From the NCBI GenBank assembly GCA_015057665.1, contig SVDY01000020.1, positions 1 through 37,956 on the forward strand: a stretch of 37,956 nucleotides of DNA. The letters run 5' to 3'. This DNA comes from Lachnospiraceae bacterium. GTDB lineage: Bacteria; Bacillota; Clostridia; Lachnospirales; Lachnospiraceae. Positions within the stretch are counted from its first letter, which is position 1, and every line of letters begins with the position of its first letter. Under the pieces are notes generated by a model. The model saw only the letters and a list, made by a program, of their open reading frames with translations, had not been told where the DNA came from and made no database searches. Made by a program: the position numbers and the translations under genes. Of this stretch, positions 22,286 through 31,589 are shown piece by piece.

Positions 22286-24169
22286 TTATTTATTATCCGG
22301 TGTATACTCCGGCACAATGGCTCTTACATAATCACGTACATCCGGCGCATTACGGAATGCCGCATCTTTTAATTCTCTAAGCTTATCCCAGAATTCATTC
22401 TCATCTTCAAATGGAGACGGACTGCCAATGAAGATTCGGCTGTTGGCCGTCTCACGTCTGTTATCGTCATCAATTAAGAGCTCTTCGTAGAGTTTCTCAC
22501 CCGGACGAAGGCCGATGAACTTGATATCAATGTCGATTCCCGGACGAAGACCGGAGAGACGGATCATGTTCTCTGCCAGATCAAGAATCTTGACCGGTTC
22601 TCCCATATCAAGGATGAAGATCTCACCGCCTTTTGTGAAGGCGCCTGTCTGAAGTACCAGACTTACAGCTTCCGGAATGGTCATAAAGTAGCGGATGATA
22701 TCTTTATGAGTTACGGTCACAGGACCGCCCTCTTCGATCTGTTTTTTAAACAGAGGAATTACACTTCCATTGCTGCCCAGTACGTTGCCGAATCGAACGG
22801 CTGCGTAGTTAGTTTCGGACATGTTATTGAAGGACTGCATCATCATCTCACAGAGACGCTTGGACGCACCCATAATGTTCGTCGGACGGACCGCTTTATC
22901 TGTGGAGATAAGTACCATCGTCTTAGATCTGACTCTGTTTGCCTCGAAAGCTACGTTGTATGTTCCGATTACGTTGTTCTTAATAGACTCGCAAGGGCTC
23001 TCTTCCATCAGCGGCACATGTTTATGTGCTGCGGCATGGAAGACTACATCCGGTCTTGTCTCCTCGAAGATCTGCGCAATTCTCTGTCTGCTCTGTACGG
23101 AAGCAATGAGTACAGTCAGATGCAGGTTCGGATATTTTCTCTGTAAATCCATCTGAAGATCATAAACGTTATTCTCATAGTTGTCTACGATAACCAGACG
23201 TTTTGGATTATGCGTCACAATCTGGCGGCAGATCTCGCTTCCGATAGAACCGCCTCCGCCGGTAACCAGTACTACCTGATTCTCCACATATCCAAGAATG
23301 GAATCATTATCGATACGGACAGGCTCGCGGCCAAGGAGATCTTCAATCTCTACATTGCGAAGCTGTGAAGCACTCACTTCATTGTTAACAAGCTGATAGA
23401 TACCCGGAACTGTCTTAAGTCTGCAGCCCGTTGTGGCACAAAGATCAAGAAGTTCCTTTCTCTCTCTTACACCCATACTCGGAATGGCAACAATAATCTC
23501 TTGAATCTGATACCGTTCTACTGCACCAGCGATCATCTCTCTGCCGCCGATGATTGGAATACCATCCATATTGCTGCCTTTTTTATTGGGGTCGTCATCA
23601 ATAATACAGCAGATCTTATGATTCAGATACTTACTTGTGCGAAGTTCGTGCACAAGAATGTTGCCTGCTGACCCTGCACCAATGACCATAGTGGTGACAG
23701 CTTTTTCTTTGTTTTTCTTACGATTACGAATGATACGCCATGTTCTGAGAAGCCGGTATCCGAATCTGCCTATTACAGTTAAAGCGATTAAACAAGTCGG
23801 ATAAATGATATAATACGACCTTGGAAGGAACTCTCCCATAGCCGAGATACCCACATACTGTATCAGTGTTGCCACCACAGATGCAAGTACGATATTTCCC
23901 AGTTCACGCATTCCTGCATAAATCCACAGACTGGTATATAACTGAAACAGGCTGAATATGACAACCGTTGCAATAGTGTGAATCACGCAGTATTTGCCCA
24001 GCGCACTCCAGAATATGGGATCCACACTGTTAAATTCCAATTCAAATCGAATGACCAGCGTGAAGATGGAAGCCAGATGAATCATAATCACATCCCAGGC
24101 CATGATGGCCAGGAGACGCAGTTTATATTCACTGGATTTCCACAATGTATTCTGATTATTTTTGTTCAT
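22286..24169 (-). CDS. CapD/FlaA1-type nucleotide-sugar epimerase/dehydratase
   Basis: This 627-residue protein has four N-terminal membrane helices, a CoA-binding-like Rossmann fold (VIGAGSAGNILVHEL, near residue 150) and a C-terminal short-chain dehydrogenase domain with the NAD motif TGGGGSIGSE (near 305) and the active-site segment STDKAVRPTNIMGASKR. This is the layout of membrane-bound UDP-GlcNAc 4,6-dehydratases/C4 epimerases (CapD, PglF, WbpM), which make precursors of deoxyamino sugars for surface glycans. I chose ATG 24169 with AAGGGG upstream; a GTG at 24223 overlapping the thrS stop is an alternative start. It follows thrS without a clear terminator, so the T-box leader probably influences it. 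Confidence 0.9.
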   Translation of the reverse strand: MNKNNQNTLWKSSEYKLRLLAIMAWDVIMIHLASIFTLVIRFELEFNSVDPIFWSALGKYCVIHTIATVVIFSLFQLYTSLWIYAGMRELGNIVLASVVATLIQYVGISAMGEFLPRSYYIIYPTCLIALTVIGRFGYRLLRTWRIIRNRKKNKEKAVTTMVIGAGSAGNILVHELRTSKYLNHKICCIIDDDPNKKGSNMDGIPIIGGREMIAGAVERYQIQEIIVAIPSMGVRERKELLDLCATTGCRLKTVPGIYQLVNNEVSASQLRNVEIEDLLGREPVRIDNDSILGYVENQVVLVTGGGGSIGSEICRQIVTHNPKRLVIVDNYENNVYDLQMDLQRKYPNLHLTVLIASVQSRQRIAQIFEETRPDVVFHAAAHKHVPLMEESPCESIKNNVIGTYNVAFEANRVRSKTMVLISTDKAVRPTNIMGASKRLCEMMMQSFNNMSETNYAAVRFGNVLGSNGSVIPLFKKQIEEGGPVTVTHKDIIRYFMTIPEAVSLVLQTGAFTKGGEIFILDMGEPVKILDLAENMIRLSGLRPGIDIDIKFIGLRPGEKLYEELLIDDDNRRETANSRIFIGSPSPFEDENEFWDKLRELKDAAFRNAPDVRDYVRAIVPEYTPDNK

Positions 24170-24222
24170 TTGTTTCCCCTTTAGTTTCAAGACGGGCAGG
24201 TCATCTCCCGTCTGTTTAAGCA

Positions 24223-26184
24223 CTATTTCTGTTCCTGAACTTCGATCTTACGGATTTCTTTTGTACGGATTTCTTTGCAGATTGCATCAATGAATTCGCC
24301 AAGAGGTTTCTGGCCTTCGTCGCCTAAGAAACGGCTTCTTACGGATACTTTGCCTTCTGCTTCTTCATTTGCACCTACAACTAACATGTAAGGAAGTCTG
24401 TCCATACGTGCTTCACGGATCTTATAACCAATCTTCTCGGAACGGTTGTCCATAGTTGCATCAATGCCGTTGGCTCTTAATTCTTTTAATACTTTTGCTG
24501 CATAGTCGCCGTATTTTTCAGAAATAGGAAGGACACGAACCTGTTCCGGACATAACCATGTTGGGAACATGCCTTCGTATTTCTCGATAAGCCATGCAAG
24601 TGTTCTTTCGTAACATCCGATGGATGTTCTGTGGATGATGTATGGACGTTTCTTGTCGCCGTTCTGGTCAACATAGTACATGTCGAACTGTTCTGCAAGA
24701 AGAGCATCCCACTGGATTGTAATCATAGTGTCTTCTTTGCCGTATACATTACGTGCATTGATGTCTACTTTTGGTCCGTAGAAAGCAGCTTCGCCGATAT
24801 CTTCTGTGAATTCTACGCCAAGTTCCACTAAGATATCACGGATGGCAGCTTCTGTCTGTTCCCAAACTTCCGGTGCGCCGATGTATTTGCCAGGGTTTTC
24901 AGGATCCCACTTGGAGATGTGGTATGTTACGTCTTCTTCTACACCAAGTGTTTCAAGGCAGTGTTTTGCAAGGGCAAGACAGCCTTTGAATTCTTCTACC
25001 ATCTGTTCCGGTGTTACGATTAAGTGGCCTTCGGATATTGTGAACTGACGTACACGTGTTAAACCGTGCATCTCGCCGGAATCTTCGTTACGGAACAGTG
25101 TAGATGTTTCGCCGTAGCGGATTGGAAGGTCACGGTAAGAATGCTGGCTGTTTTTGTATACATAGTACTGGAATGGACATGTCATTGGACGAAGGGCGAA
25201 TACTTCTTTGTCTTTTTCTTCGTCGCCGAGTACGAACATGCCGTCTTTGTAGTGTCCCCAGTGGCCGGAGATCTTGTAAAGGTCGCTCTTAGCCATAAGA
25301 GGTGTCTTTGTACGTACATAGCCCCATTCGTTGTCTTCTAAGTCTTCGATCCATCTCTGAAGTTTCTGAATCATCTTAACGCCCTTAGGCATCATTAATG
25401 GGAGACCCTGTCCGATTACGTCAACTGTTGTGAAGAGTTCCATCTGACGGCCTAATCTGTTGTGGTCACGTTTCTTAATGTTCTCAAGGTACTCAAGATG
25501 AGCTTCTAATTCGTCTTTTTTAGGGAAGGATACACCATAAATACGTGTGAGCATTGCGTTCTTTTCGCTGCCTCTCCAGTATGCGCCTGAGGAGGAGATG
25601 AGTTTGAATGCTTTTACAGTCTTAAGAGACATAAGGTGTGGTCCTGCACACAGGTCTGTGAAATCCCCCTGTTCGTAGAAGCTGATCTCGGATCCTTCCG
25701 GAAGGTCTTCGATTAATTCCACTTTGTATGGTTCGTTCTTTTCCTGCATGAAAGCGATTGCTTCTTCTCTAGGAAGTGTGAATCTCTTGATTGGTGGGTT
25801 TTCTTTGATGATTTTCTTCATCTCTTTTTCGATATTGTCTAAGTCTTCACGGCTTAAGGATGGCATATCGAAATCATAGTAGAAACCTGTCTCGATGGCT
25901 GGTCCGATGGCACATTTTGCTTCCGGATAGAGGCGTTTTACAGCCTGAGCAAGAATGTGGGATGTTGTATGACGATATGCTGCTTTTCCCTTGTCATCAT
26001 TCCATGTAAGGATGGCAAGTTCTGCGTCGTTTTCCACTACAGTACGAAGGTCTACTACTTCGCCGTTTAATTCTGCTGCGCAGGCTGCTCTTGCTAAACC
26101 TTCGCTGATGTCTTTTGCAATGTCGATGATGGACATTGCAGATTCATAGGATCTTGTAGATCCGTCTTTTAATGTGATAATCAT
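24223..26184 (-). CDS. thrS: Threonyl-tRNA synthetase
   Basis: This 653-residue protein has an N-terminal TGS domain (MIITLKDGSTRSY..), an editing domain with HTTSH, and a class II catalytic core: PMTCPF with the zinc-binding cysteine, motif 2 around RNEDSGEMHGLTRVRQFTISEGH, motif 3 around GCYERTLAWLIEKYEG, and an anticodon-binding domain at the C terminus (QVRVLPISEKYGDYA..). It charges tRNA-Thr in the cytosol. The sequence is somewhat divergent: PMTCPFQ replaces the usual PMNCPGH, and GCYERTLA the usual GSIERFIG, but the zinc ligands and core are kept. An AGGAG site precedes the ATG. Expression is governed by the T-box leader upstream. Confidence 0.97.
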   Translation of the reverse strand: MIITLKDGSTRSYESAMSIIDIAKDISEGLARAACAAELNGEVVDLRTVVENDAELAILTWNDDKGKAAYRHTTSHILAQAVKRLYPEAKCAIGPAIETGFYYDFDMPSLSREDLDNIEKEMKKIIKENPPIKRFTLPREEAIAFMQEKNEPYKVELIEDLPEGSEISFYEQGDFTDLCAGPHLMSLKTVKAFKLISSSGAYWRGSEKNAMLTRIYGVSFPKKDELEAHLEYLENIKKRDHNRLGRQMELFTTVDVIGQGLPLMMPKGVKMIQKLQRWIEDLEDNEWGYVRTKTPLMAKSDLYKISGHWGHYKDGMFVLGDEEKDKEVFALRPMTCPFQYYVYKNSQHSYRDLPIRYGETSTLFRNEDSGEMHGLTRVRQFTISEGHLIVTPEQMVEEFKGCLALAKHCLETLGVEEDVTYHISKWDPENPGKYIGAPEVWEQTEAAIRDILVELGVEFTEDIGEAAFYGPKVDINARNVYGKEDTMITIQWDALLAEQFDMYYVDQNGDKKRPYIIHRTSIGCYERTLAWLIEKYEGMFPTWLCPEQVRVLPISEKYGDYAAKVLKELRANGIDATMDNRSEKIGYKIREARMDRLPYMLVVGANEEAEGKVSVRSRFLGDEGQKPLGEFIDAICKEIRTKEIRKIEVQEQK

Positions 26185-26304
26185 GTGGGTTTTCTCCTTT
26201 TCTTCTCAATTCTCACTCGCGGGACTTTGTGCATCTTCGCAGAGCGTATATCTGGATATGTGGCAGCTACACGGATTCGGGCCTTTTGATTATGTCAACT
26301 TGCG

Positions 26305-26649
26305 ACAATAAAAAAGCCCTATCTATGTATCTCGTCACATAGATAGGGACCATAATTACGAATTCATGGCGGTTCCACCCTACTTACTCCTACGAAAATA
26401 TGTACCATTCTTCAGGCACTATTCCCCATCCAGGAGTCTCTCATTCTGACGATAACGGTGTCGGCCGGGCAGGATTGGTGCCACTCAGAGATGGTGGATC
26501 AAAAGGATAATTAAGATACTTCCAGCCTGGGATGACCTGCTCTGGCATGCGCCATCTTCTGATGGTCTGCATGTCTGAAACGGTTCTATCCACGGGTATC
26601 TCTCTCTGGAAACAGAGCCTTAAGATGCTGTTCTCTTCAACGTTTTACC
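26305..26649 (-). promoter_or_regulatory. T-box riboswitch leader of thrS
   Basis: On the minus strand the 14-nt T-box motif AGGGTGGAACCGCC lies at 26381-26368. It is followed by a terminator with a 12-bp stem (CCCTATCTATGT / ACATAGATAGGG, 26317-26348) and a T run. The 5' part (26649-26400) has the long imperfect stem typical of stem I. Uncharged tRNA should pair with the T-box and prevent termination. A possible ACC threonine specifier lies at 26495-26493, next to the pairing CAGAGA/TCTCTG; I could not fold stem I rigorously, so that point is weak. The leader explains most of the 545-bp gap between genes. Confidence 0.92.
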
Positions 26650-26655
26650 TATTAC

Positions 26656-26684
26656 ATTATAGTCATGTGAGTCAAAAATGTCAA
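26656..26684 (-). promoter_or_regulatory. Promoter of the thrS T-box transcript
   Basis: Minus-strand TTGACA (26684-26679), a 17-bp spacer and TATAAT (26661-26656) form a perfect consensus promoter. It begins 46 bp after the BY-kinase stop codon. Confidence 0.93.
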
Positions 26685-26729
26685 GAAATCAATCAGAAAA
26701 TCCTGGGAAATTCCCGGAATTATAAAATA

Positions 26730-28202
26730 TTATTCTGCTTCTTCCGTATGTTCTGCCTGCTTGTCTGCATTGTTATAGTGACTGTCACTATAGTAATTGC
26801 CGTATCGATTATAGTATCTGTAATATCGATATCCATAACCGCCGATTCCTGCTTCTGCTCCATTTAAGATACAGCCCGCAATGTAGATTTTACTCTGTGC
26901 CAGCTGTTCAATTGCTTCCAGAATATTAGAACAAGTAACATAATCCTGCTTTACAACAAAGAGAGCTGCCTCTGCTGTCTGGGCCAGAACAGCCGTGTCA
27001 GTGAGTAATCCTACTGGTGCGGTGTCTAAAATGACATAATCATTCTTTTCTTTCAATTCTTCTAACATGCGTTTCATTTTTGGAGAATCTAACAGCGCAG
27101 AACCATCATCATATGGTTTTCCTCCGGGAACAACGTAAATCTTATGTATCTCATCCCAGAGTATTACCTTTTCTAATCCTATTTCTCGAGAAAGTACATC
27201 GTAAAGTCCGGGGCCTTTTGATTCCAAACTCAGTCTTTCTCTTACAGACGGATTCCGGAGATCACAATCCACAAGAGTTACTTTCGCTCCACCCATAGCA
27301 AGTGCCATGGCAATATTGGCAGCAATAGTACTCTTTCCTTCTCCCGGTCCTGCACTTGTCACGAGAAATACTTTTACATTATTTTTCTTTGCATCTTTTT
27401 CAATTCTGGCACGCAGAACTCGAATTGATTCCAGAAAAGTCTGGGATATTTTTTTGTTGTAAATAGAGACGTCTTTTTTAAATTTCGCCCCTCTCTTTTT
27501 AAATACAATCTGTGGAATCGCACATACGCAGTCAAGATTTAATTTTTTTCTGATGTCCTCTTCTTCATGAATTGTATTCCTTGTAAATGCGTATAATAAA
27601 AGTCCCATTGTTCCAAGCACAATTGCAGACACCACACCTCTGATAATGCTTCCTTTTAAAGATGGCGCCGGCGTTGTGTTCTCAGGACTCTCAGTAATAT
27701 CCAGAAGATTCAGCTTCACTTCACCGATAACCGGTTCAGCAACAACCGGATAATGTTCCATAATGGAATGAAGTATCTCCTGAGCATAGGCCGCTTTTGC
27801 AGATGTTACTACAATTGTGATCATATTGGTACTGCCCAGAGTCTCTGTCGTTATGGTTCCTGGAACCGTCTCAAGTCCAAGATCTGCCGCAATCTGTTTC
27901 TGTAAAAGACCACTGTGCAGGATGTATGGGAATGTTTTTACAATCTGTCCCGCCGTCTGTTCATTGATATAAGAATTATTATATAAACTTGAATCATTTC
28001 TTGTTACAGTGAAAGTTGCATTAGAGGTATATACTGGATGATAGTTTCTAATCTCTTGAATGAAATAAAACCCAGACAACAGGACTGCACCTAATACAAT
28101 AAGAAGCCAAAAGCGTTTGGCACCTTTTATCATATCATTGAGGACCCGGATCAAATCGATCTTTTCTATATCCATTCTATCTTGTTTATTGTAATCACTC
28201 AT
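26730..28202 (-). CDS. Wzz-BY-kinase fusion (polysaccharide co-polymerase/tyrosine kinase), copy 2
   Basis: This 490-residue protein has a chain-length-determinant part with two membrane helices (FWLLIVLGAVLLSGFYF near residue 35, and VVSAIVLGTMGLLLYAF near 195), then a bacterial tyrosine kinase domain: Walker A AGPGEGKST (near 285), Walker A' VTLVDCDLRNP and Walker B YVILDTAP. The C-terminal tail is tyrosine-rich (YGYRYYRYYNRYGNYY), the autophosphorylation cluster. In most Gram-positives the two parts are separate proteins; here they are fused, as in Proteobacterial Wzc. It overlaps the preceding kinase gene by 8 bp and should control polymer length with its partner. Confidence 0.92.
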   Translation of the reverse strand: MSDYNKQDRMDIEKIDLIRVLNDMIKGAKRFWLLIVLGAVLLSGFYFIQEIRNYHPVYTSNATFTVTRNDSSLYNNSYINEQTAGQIVKTFPYILHSGLLQKQIAADLGLETVPGTITTETLGSTNMITIVVTSAKAAYAQEILHSIMEHYPVVAEPVIGEVKLNLLDITESPENTTPAPSLKGSIIRGVVSAIVLGTMGLLLYAFTRNTIHEEEDIRKKLNLDCVCAIPQIVFKKRGAKFKKDVSIYNKKISQTFLESIRVLRARIEKDAKKNNVKVFLVTSAGPGEGKSTIAANIAMALAMGGAKVTLVDCDLRNPSVRERLSLESKGPGLYDVLSREIGLEKVILWDEIHKIYVVPGGKPYDDGSALLDSPKMKRMLEELKEKNDYVILDTAPVGLLTDTAVLAQTAEAALFVVKQDYVTCSNILEAIEQLAQSKIYIAGCILNGAEAGIGGYGYRYYRYYNRYGNYYSDSHYNNADKQAEHTEEAE

Positions 28203-29691
28203 GTTTTTCCCTCATTTTTCTGGATGACGGTTTTTTTACTCTGCCATATCTGCCGTAATGGCCATAGTTCCCATAACCATTATAACGGTTGCCATAACCA
28301 TATCCATAGCCACCGCCCCAGCTTTTTCTTCCGGTAAACACACCTGTCTTCACATCATTGAAAATGCATCCAAGAAGATGTGAATTACCACCTTCCATCA
28401 TATCGATGGCATCATTAATATCCTTTGTTCTGGCCATGCTCTGGCGGACAACCAGGAGAGAAACATCCGCATATTCCGCCATGACCTCTGAATCTGCCAT
28501 AAGAGAAATCGGAGGTGAGTCAATAATGATAAAGTCAAATTCTGTTTTCGCCCACTGAATAAATTCTTTCATTTGATTATTAGACACCATCTCTGTTGAA
28601 TTGGAATATGCCTGTGCGCCAATTGCCAAATACAAATTAGTATCTCTATCATAAGAAATAATATCCTGAATCGAGGATTTTCCTTTGATGTATTCCCCGA
28701 TTTCCTGTTTCTTTTGCAGTTTTTTTGAAAGAATCTTATAAGCTGCCGGACGTCTCATATCACCATCAATCAACAATACTCTCTCCATCTTCTGAGCAAA
28801 TGTCACCGCCAGGTTCACTGCCACCGTAGACTTTCCTTCATTTTCCATAACACTGGTTACCAGGATGACTTTCGTATCCTTCGTTTTTGCCCTATAGAGA
28901 ATTTTTGTCCGTATTTTTTTGTAATTTTCTGCAAACATAAAGCTGGTACGGGGATCATTTACTAATAAGCCCCTCTTTTTATTTCGCAGCTTTGCCTTGA
29001 TTGTTTTATTCTTTTCTTCATGATAAATGGTTCCGAAGAGTTTCGTATCCAATTTTTTCTCTACTTCTTTTTCATTTTTTATATCATCTCTCATATAGTC
29101 AATAAAAGCCAATAAAAATGCCATAGAAATCATACCGTAGATGGCATACTGCTTCATCATATCCCTTCTGGAGATTGGATTCGATGGACCTGTCGGTACC
29201 TTTGGTGCTTCCAGTACGTCCAACACCACATTCGGCAACACAAGATCCGTAATATCAGAATAATTGTTCAGAACCGATTTCATAATCTTAAATGAGTCTT
29301 CCGGAGAAGGTGCACTGACACTTAAGGTCATAAGATTCGTCTCTGCTACCACAGTAGTACTGATTGTTCCCGGCATATAACTAAGATTCAATTCGTCTTT
29401 TACTTTCTCTTTTAACAGGCGGCTGTTTAAGACCTCACTGAAAGTCTCCGCCATAGCATTGGCCGCCGAAGCATTGGAAAGGCTGCTGGTAGCACCCTTT
29501 GACGAAACAATAAATGTCATACTAGTTGTGTATTCCGGGTTATATGCCATCTCTGCCATAAAAAATGCAACTATAATGCCTAACAAACCGGCCGTAAGAA
29601 TCATAAACCAGTCTTTTAATACAGCACGAATCATACTGTAAAAGTCCAGATTCAAGTCTTCGTTCTGAATGATATCCTTGTTGTATTCCAC
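28195..29691 (-). CDS. Wzz-BY-kinase fusion (polysaccharide co-polymerase/tyrosine kinase), copy 1
   Basis: A 498-residue paralogue of the next gene, with a Wzz part (helices WFMILTAGLLGIIVAFFMAEM near residue 35 and YAIYGMISMAFLLAFI near 195) and a kinase part: MENEGKST (Walker A, near 285, lacking the usual PG), VLLIDGDMRRP (Walker A') and FIIIDSPP (Walker B). The tail is Gly/Tyr-rich (GGGYGYGYGNRYNGYGNYG), then basic. The start is GTG at 29691 with AGGAGGG six bases before it, directly overlapping the end of the Ig-like gene's unit. The pair of fused kinases may form a mixed complex at the membrane that regulates exopolysaccharide export. Confidence 0.92.
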   Translation of the reverse strand: MEYNKDIIQNEDLNLDFYSMIRAVLKDWFMILTAGLLGIIVAFFMAEMAYNPEYTTSMTFIVSSKGATSSLSNASAANAMAETFSEVLNSRLLKEKVKDELNLSYMPGTISTTVVAETNLMTLSVSAPSPEDSFKIMKSVLNNYSDITDLVLPNVVLDVLEAPKVPTGPSNPISRRDMMKQYAIYGMISMAFLLAFIDYMRDDIKNEKEVEKKLDTKLFGTIYHEEKNKTIKAKLRNKKRGLLVNDPRTSFMFAENYKKIRTKILYRAKTKDTKVILVTSVMENEGKSTVAVNLAVTFAQKMERVLLIDGDMRRPAAYKILSKKLQKKQEIGEYIKGKSSIQDIISYDRDTNLYLAIGAQAYSNSTEMVSNNQMKEFIQWAKTEFDFIIIDSPPISLMADSEVMAEYADVSLLVVRQSMARTKDINDAIDMMEGGNSHLLGCIFNDVKTGVFTGRKSWGGGYGYGYGNRYNGYGNYGHYGRYGRVKKPSSRKMREKHE

Positions 29692-29705
29692 TTATTTCCC
29701 TCCTG

Positions 29706-30572
29706 TTACTGCACTACTACATACATAACTTCCGTTCCCTGTGTATAAATAGTGCCGTAATTCTCATAATAAAAATACACGGGATATACTCCCGGCTCGT
29801 TCTCATTTACCTGGGATTGAACTGTTACACTGTTCTTGGAGATGGTTCCATTCTGTCCATCGGCAGATTCCACCCCTTCAAAATAACTTTCGATAGTTCC
29901 TGATTTTATACTTTTTAAATAGCTCTTATAGTTAATCGCTTCACCTTCGTAATATACCAGGTACTGAGAAAGATTGATATCAACTTCGTTGCGATTATTG
30001 TCGTATATTTCTACCTGCACAGGGAGTTTCGCGTTGTCGCCGGCGCTATTGGTCACTTCATATACAATATCGTAAATGCCGGTAACACGATTGTTGATGG
30101 TAGTATCCATCACAATTTTGACCTTATTGGAAATATTTCCATCTATACAGTCCTGGGCACTGACAATCTGATCAATATTCACGTTCTCTCCGGCACGAAA
30201 ACGTAAAGAACCGGAAAGACCAAATCTCGGACTTGTATAATCTTCATAGATTACTTCCCGCTCCGTCTTTGAAATATGATTATCAGAATCAAAGGCAGCA
30301 TAAGTTACAGTTCTTTTATTGCCATCGTAGAGACCGGACAGCTTCTCTATCAGGATAGAGTCTGTCACGTCGCCATCTTTTTTATCCTTGGCGGTCACGC
30401 CTTTTAATAAAACACTTTCCTCATCTTCAATACTTACCTGAATGGTTTCCTGACTGCAGGAAATGACCGGACCGGATGAGTCTTCTTTTATATATTTAAA
30501 AACCTGATAACCGCCAAAACACAATGTTGCCGCTGTCACCAGAACAAACCATATTCTTCTAAATTTTTTCAT
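29706..30572 (-). CDS. Membrane-anchored protein with Ig-like (DUF5011/HYR-type) repeats
   Basis: This 288-residue protein has one N-terminal membrane segment (IWFVLVTAATLCFGGYQVF) and an outer part made of two Ig-like units. The first begins near residue 35 (GPVISCSQETIQVSIEDEESVLLKGVTAKDKKDGDVTD), the second near 120-190, ending GIYDIVYEVTNSAGDNAK; a further beta-rich section follows. The DG(D/N)(V/I)(T/S) pattern is typical of DUF5011-like domains. It is the first gene of the unit ahead of the two BY-kinases, 14 bp from the next, so it may take part in polysaccharide export or in anchoring at the surface. No enzymatic motif is seen. Confidence 0.75.
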   Translation of the reverse strand: MKKFRRIWFVLVTAATLCFGGYQVFKYIKEDSSGPVISCSQETIQVSIEDEESVLLKGVTAKDKKDGDVTDSILIEKLSGLYDGNKRTVTYAAFDSDNHISKTEREVIYEDYTSPRFGLSGSLRFRAGENVNIDQIVSAQDCIDGNISNKVKIVMDTTINNRVTGIYDIVYEVTNSAGDNAKLPVQVEIYDNNRNEVDINLSQYLVYYEGEAINYKSYLKSIKSGTIESYFEGVESADGQNGTISKNSVTVQSQVNENEPGVYPVYFYYENYGTIYTQGTEVMYVVVQ

Positions 30573-30618
30573 TGTATCTACTCCTGAACAGATTATTGTG
30601 AAACTATTTCAAATTCAT

Positions 30619-30648
30619 AGTATAACATACTGATGTATGGATTGTCAT
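30619..30648 (-). promoter_or_regulatory. Candidate promoter of the Ig-like/BY-kinase unit
   Basis: Minus-strand TATACT (30624-30619) with a weak -35 ATGACA (30648-30643) and an 18-bp spacer, about 47 bp upstream of the ATG at 30572 and just after a terminator. Confidence 0.55.
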
Positions 30649-30668
30649 TAAAAATTTTGTCCTAAAAG

Positions 30669-30718
30669 AAAGACAGCCGTCTACAGATAGATCATATCAG
30701 ATAGACAGCTGTCTTTTA
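30669..30718 (-). terminator. Terminator of the radical SAM unit
   Basis: AAAGACAGC (30669-30677) and GCTGTCTTT (30708-30716) pair perfectly, extended by GTCTA/TAGAC inside. It lies directly downstream of the minus-strand stop at 30729 and separates this unit from the exopolysaccharide genes. Confidence 0.85.
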
Positions 30719-30728
30719 TTAATTTCTA

Positions 30729-31589
30729 TTATTCTGCTGTGTCATAGACACGTACCATCATAATCTCACTGGATCCGGCAATATAATGGGATGGTGTGAT
30801 CACTCTTACATCGCTCGGTTCCAAATCGGTGACCTTAGCTGTATAGGTAATACCACCTACATAGATTTCACCTTTTTCAAGGGCAAATTTGTAGAATACA
30901 CGCACAGCTGGAATCTTTTTATCTGTCAGATTCTTTACTTCCAAAGATCCGTTTTCCAGTTCTTTTACTTCCACCATAGTTTCTGACATCTCAAACTCGT
31001 CAAGTTCTGCCACCTGTGCAGTACATCCATAAATATCACTCTTATTGTAGGCAGTGCCATTCAATTCCTGTACAACGATAGTCTTTCCTGCCGGTACGTC
31101 AGTGGCTTTGAATTTCAGTTCTTTTCCCTTCTGATTCACAGTAACGTCAGCATATTCAATGCCTTTAGAGCCCTTATTCTCAAGAATAATCGTTGTAATT
31201 CCGGTAACCTCTTTATCTGAACCATCTTCCAGGAAAATACCGTCATAGGAATCTATCTTAGACAGCACCAATGTGGTACCTGGAATCGTATACGGCAGGC
31301 TGATAGGCTTGGCAGGTTCTTCTTTTTTATTATTGGAAGTTGTATTCTGAGGATTCTTTCCATCATTTTTGTCAGATTCGGTTGTATTCTCCTGCTCTGA
31401 AGATGTTGCTGTGTCGAAATCACCGTCCTCAGCTGATGTATTATCTTTATCATCTGCATTACTGGTATTTTCAATCTGATCATCATTGCCGGCAGACATG
31501 GAATTCTGATATTGGAACAGAACAAAACCTGCATATGCTGCTGCCAACAGAATAATACCAATCAAGATTGCGGTCACTTTCTTATTCAT
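30729..31589 (-). CDS. Membrane-anchored protein of unknown function with disordered linker
   Basis: I do not recognise this 286-residue protein. It has an N-terminal membrane segment (AILIGIILLAAAYAGFVLFQY), a long low-complexity Asp/Asn/Ser/Thr/Glu stretch (about residues 30-95) that looks disordered, and a C-terminal beta-rich domain (about 100-286) of the kind often found in surface-exposed lipoprotein-like modules (TGITTIILENKGSKGIEYADVTV..). It overlaps the radical SAM gene by 8 bp and is the last gene before the terminator, so it is made together with the modification enzymes. It could be a surface receptor or an immunity/export accessory; that is a guess from position. Confidence 0.65.
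   Translation of the reverse strand: MNKKVTAILIGIILLAAAYAGFVLFQYQNSMSAGNDDQIENTSNADDKDNTSAEDGDFDTATSSEQENTTESDKNDGKNPQNTTSNNKKEEPAKPISLPYTIPGTTLVLSKIDSYDGIFLEDGSDKEVTGITTIILENKGSKGIEYADVTVNQKGKELKFKATDVPAGKTIVVQELNGTAYNKSDIYGCTAQVAELDEFEMSETMVEVKELENGSLEVKNLTDKKIPAVRVFYKFALEKGEIYVGGITYTAKVTDLEPSDVRVITPSHYIAGSSEIMMVRVYDTAE

Noticed and set aside
24170..24222. Hairpin AGACGGG/CCCGTCT between thrS and the capD-like gene as a terminator
   Set aside because: It lacks a T tract after the stem, so it is unlikely to stop transcription by itself.
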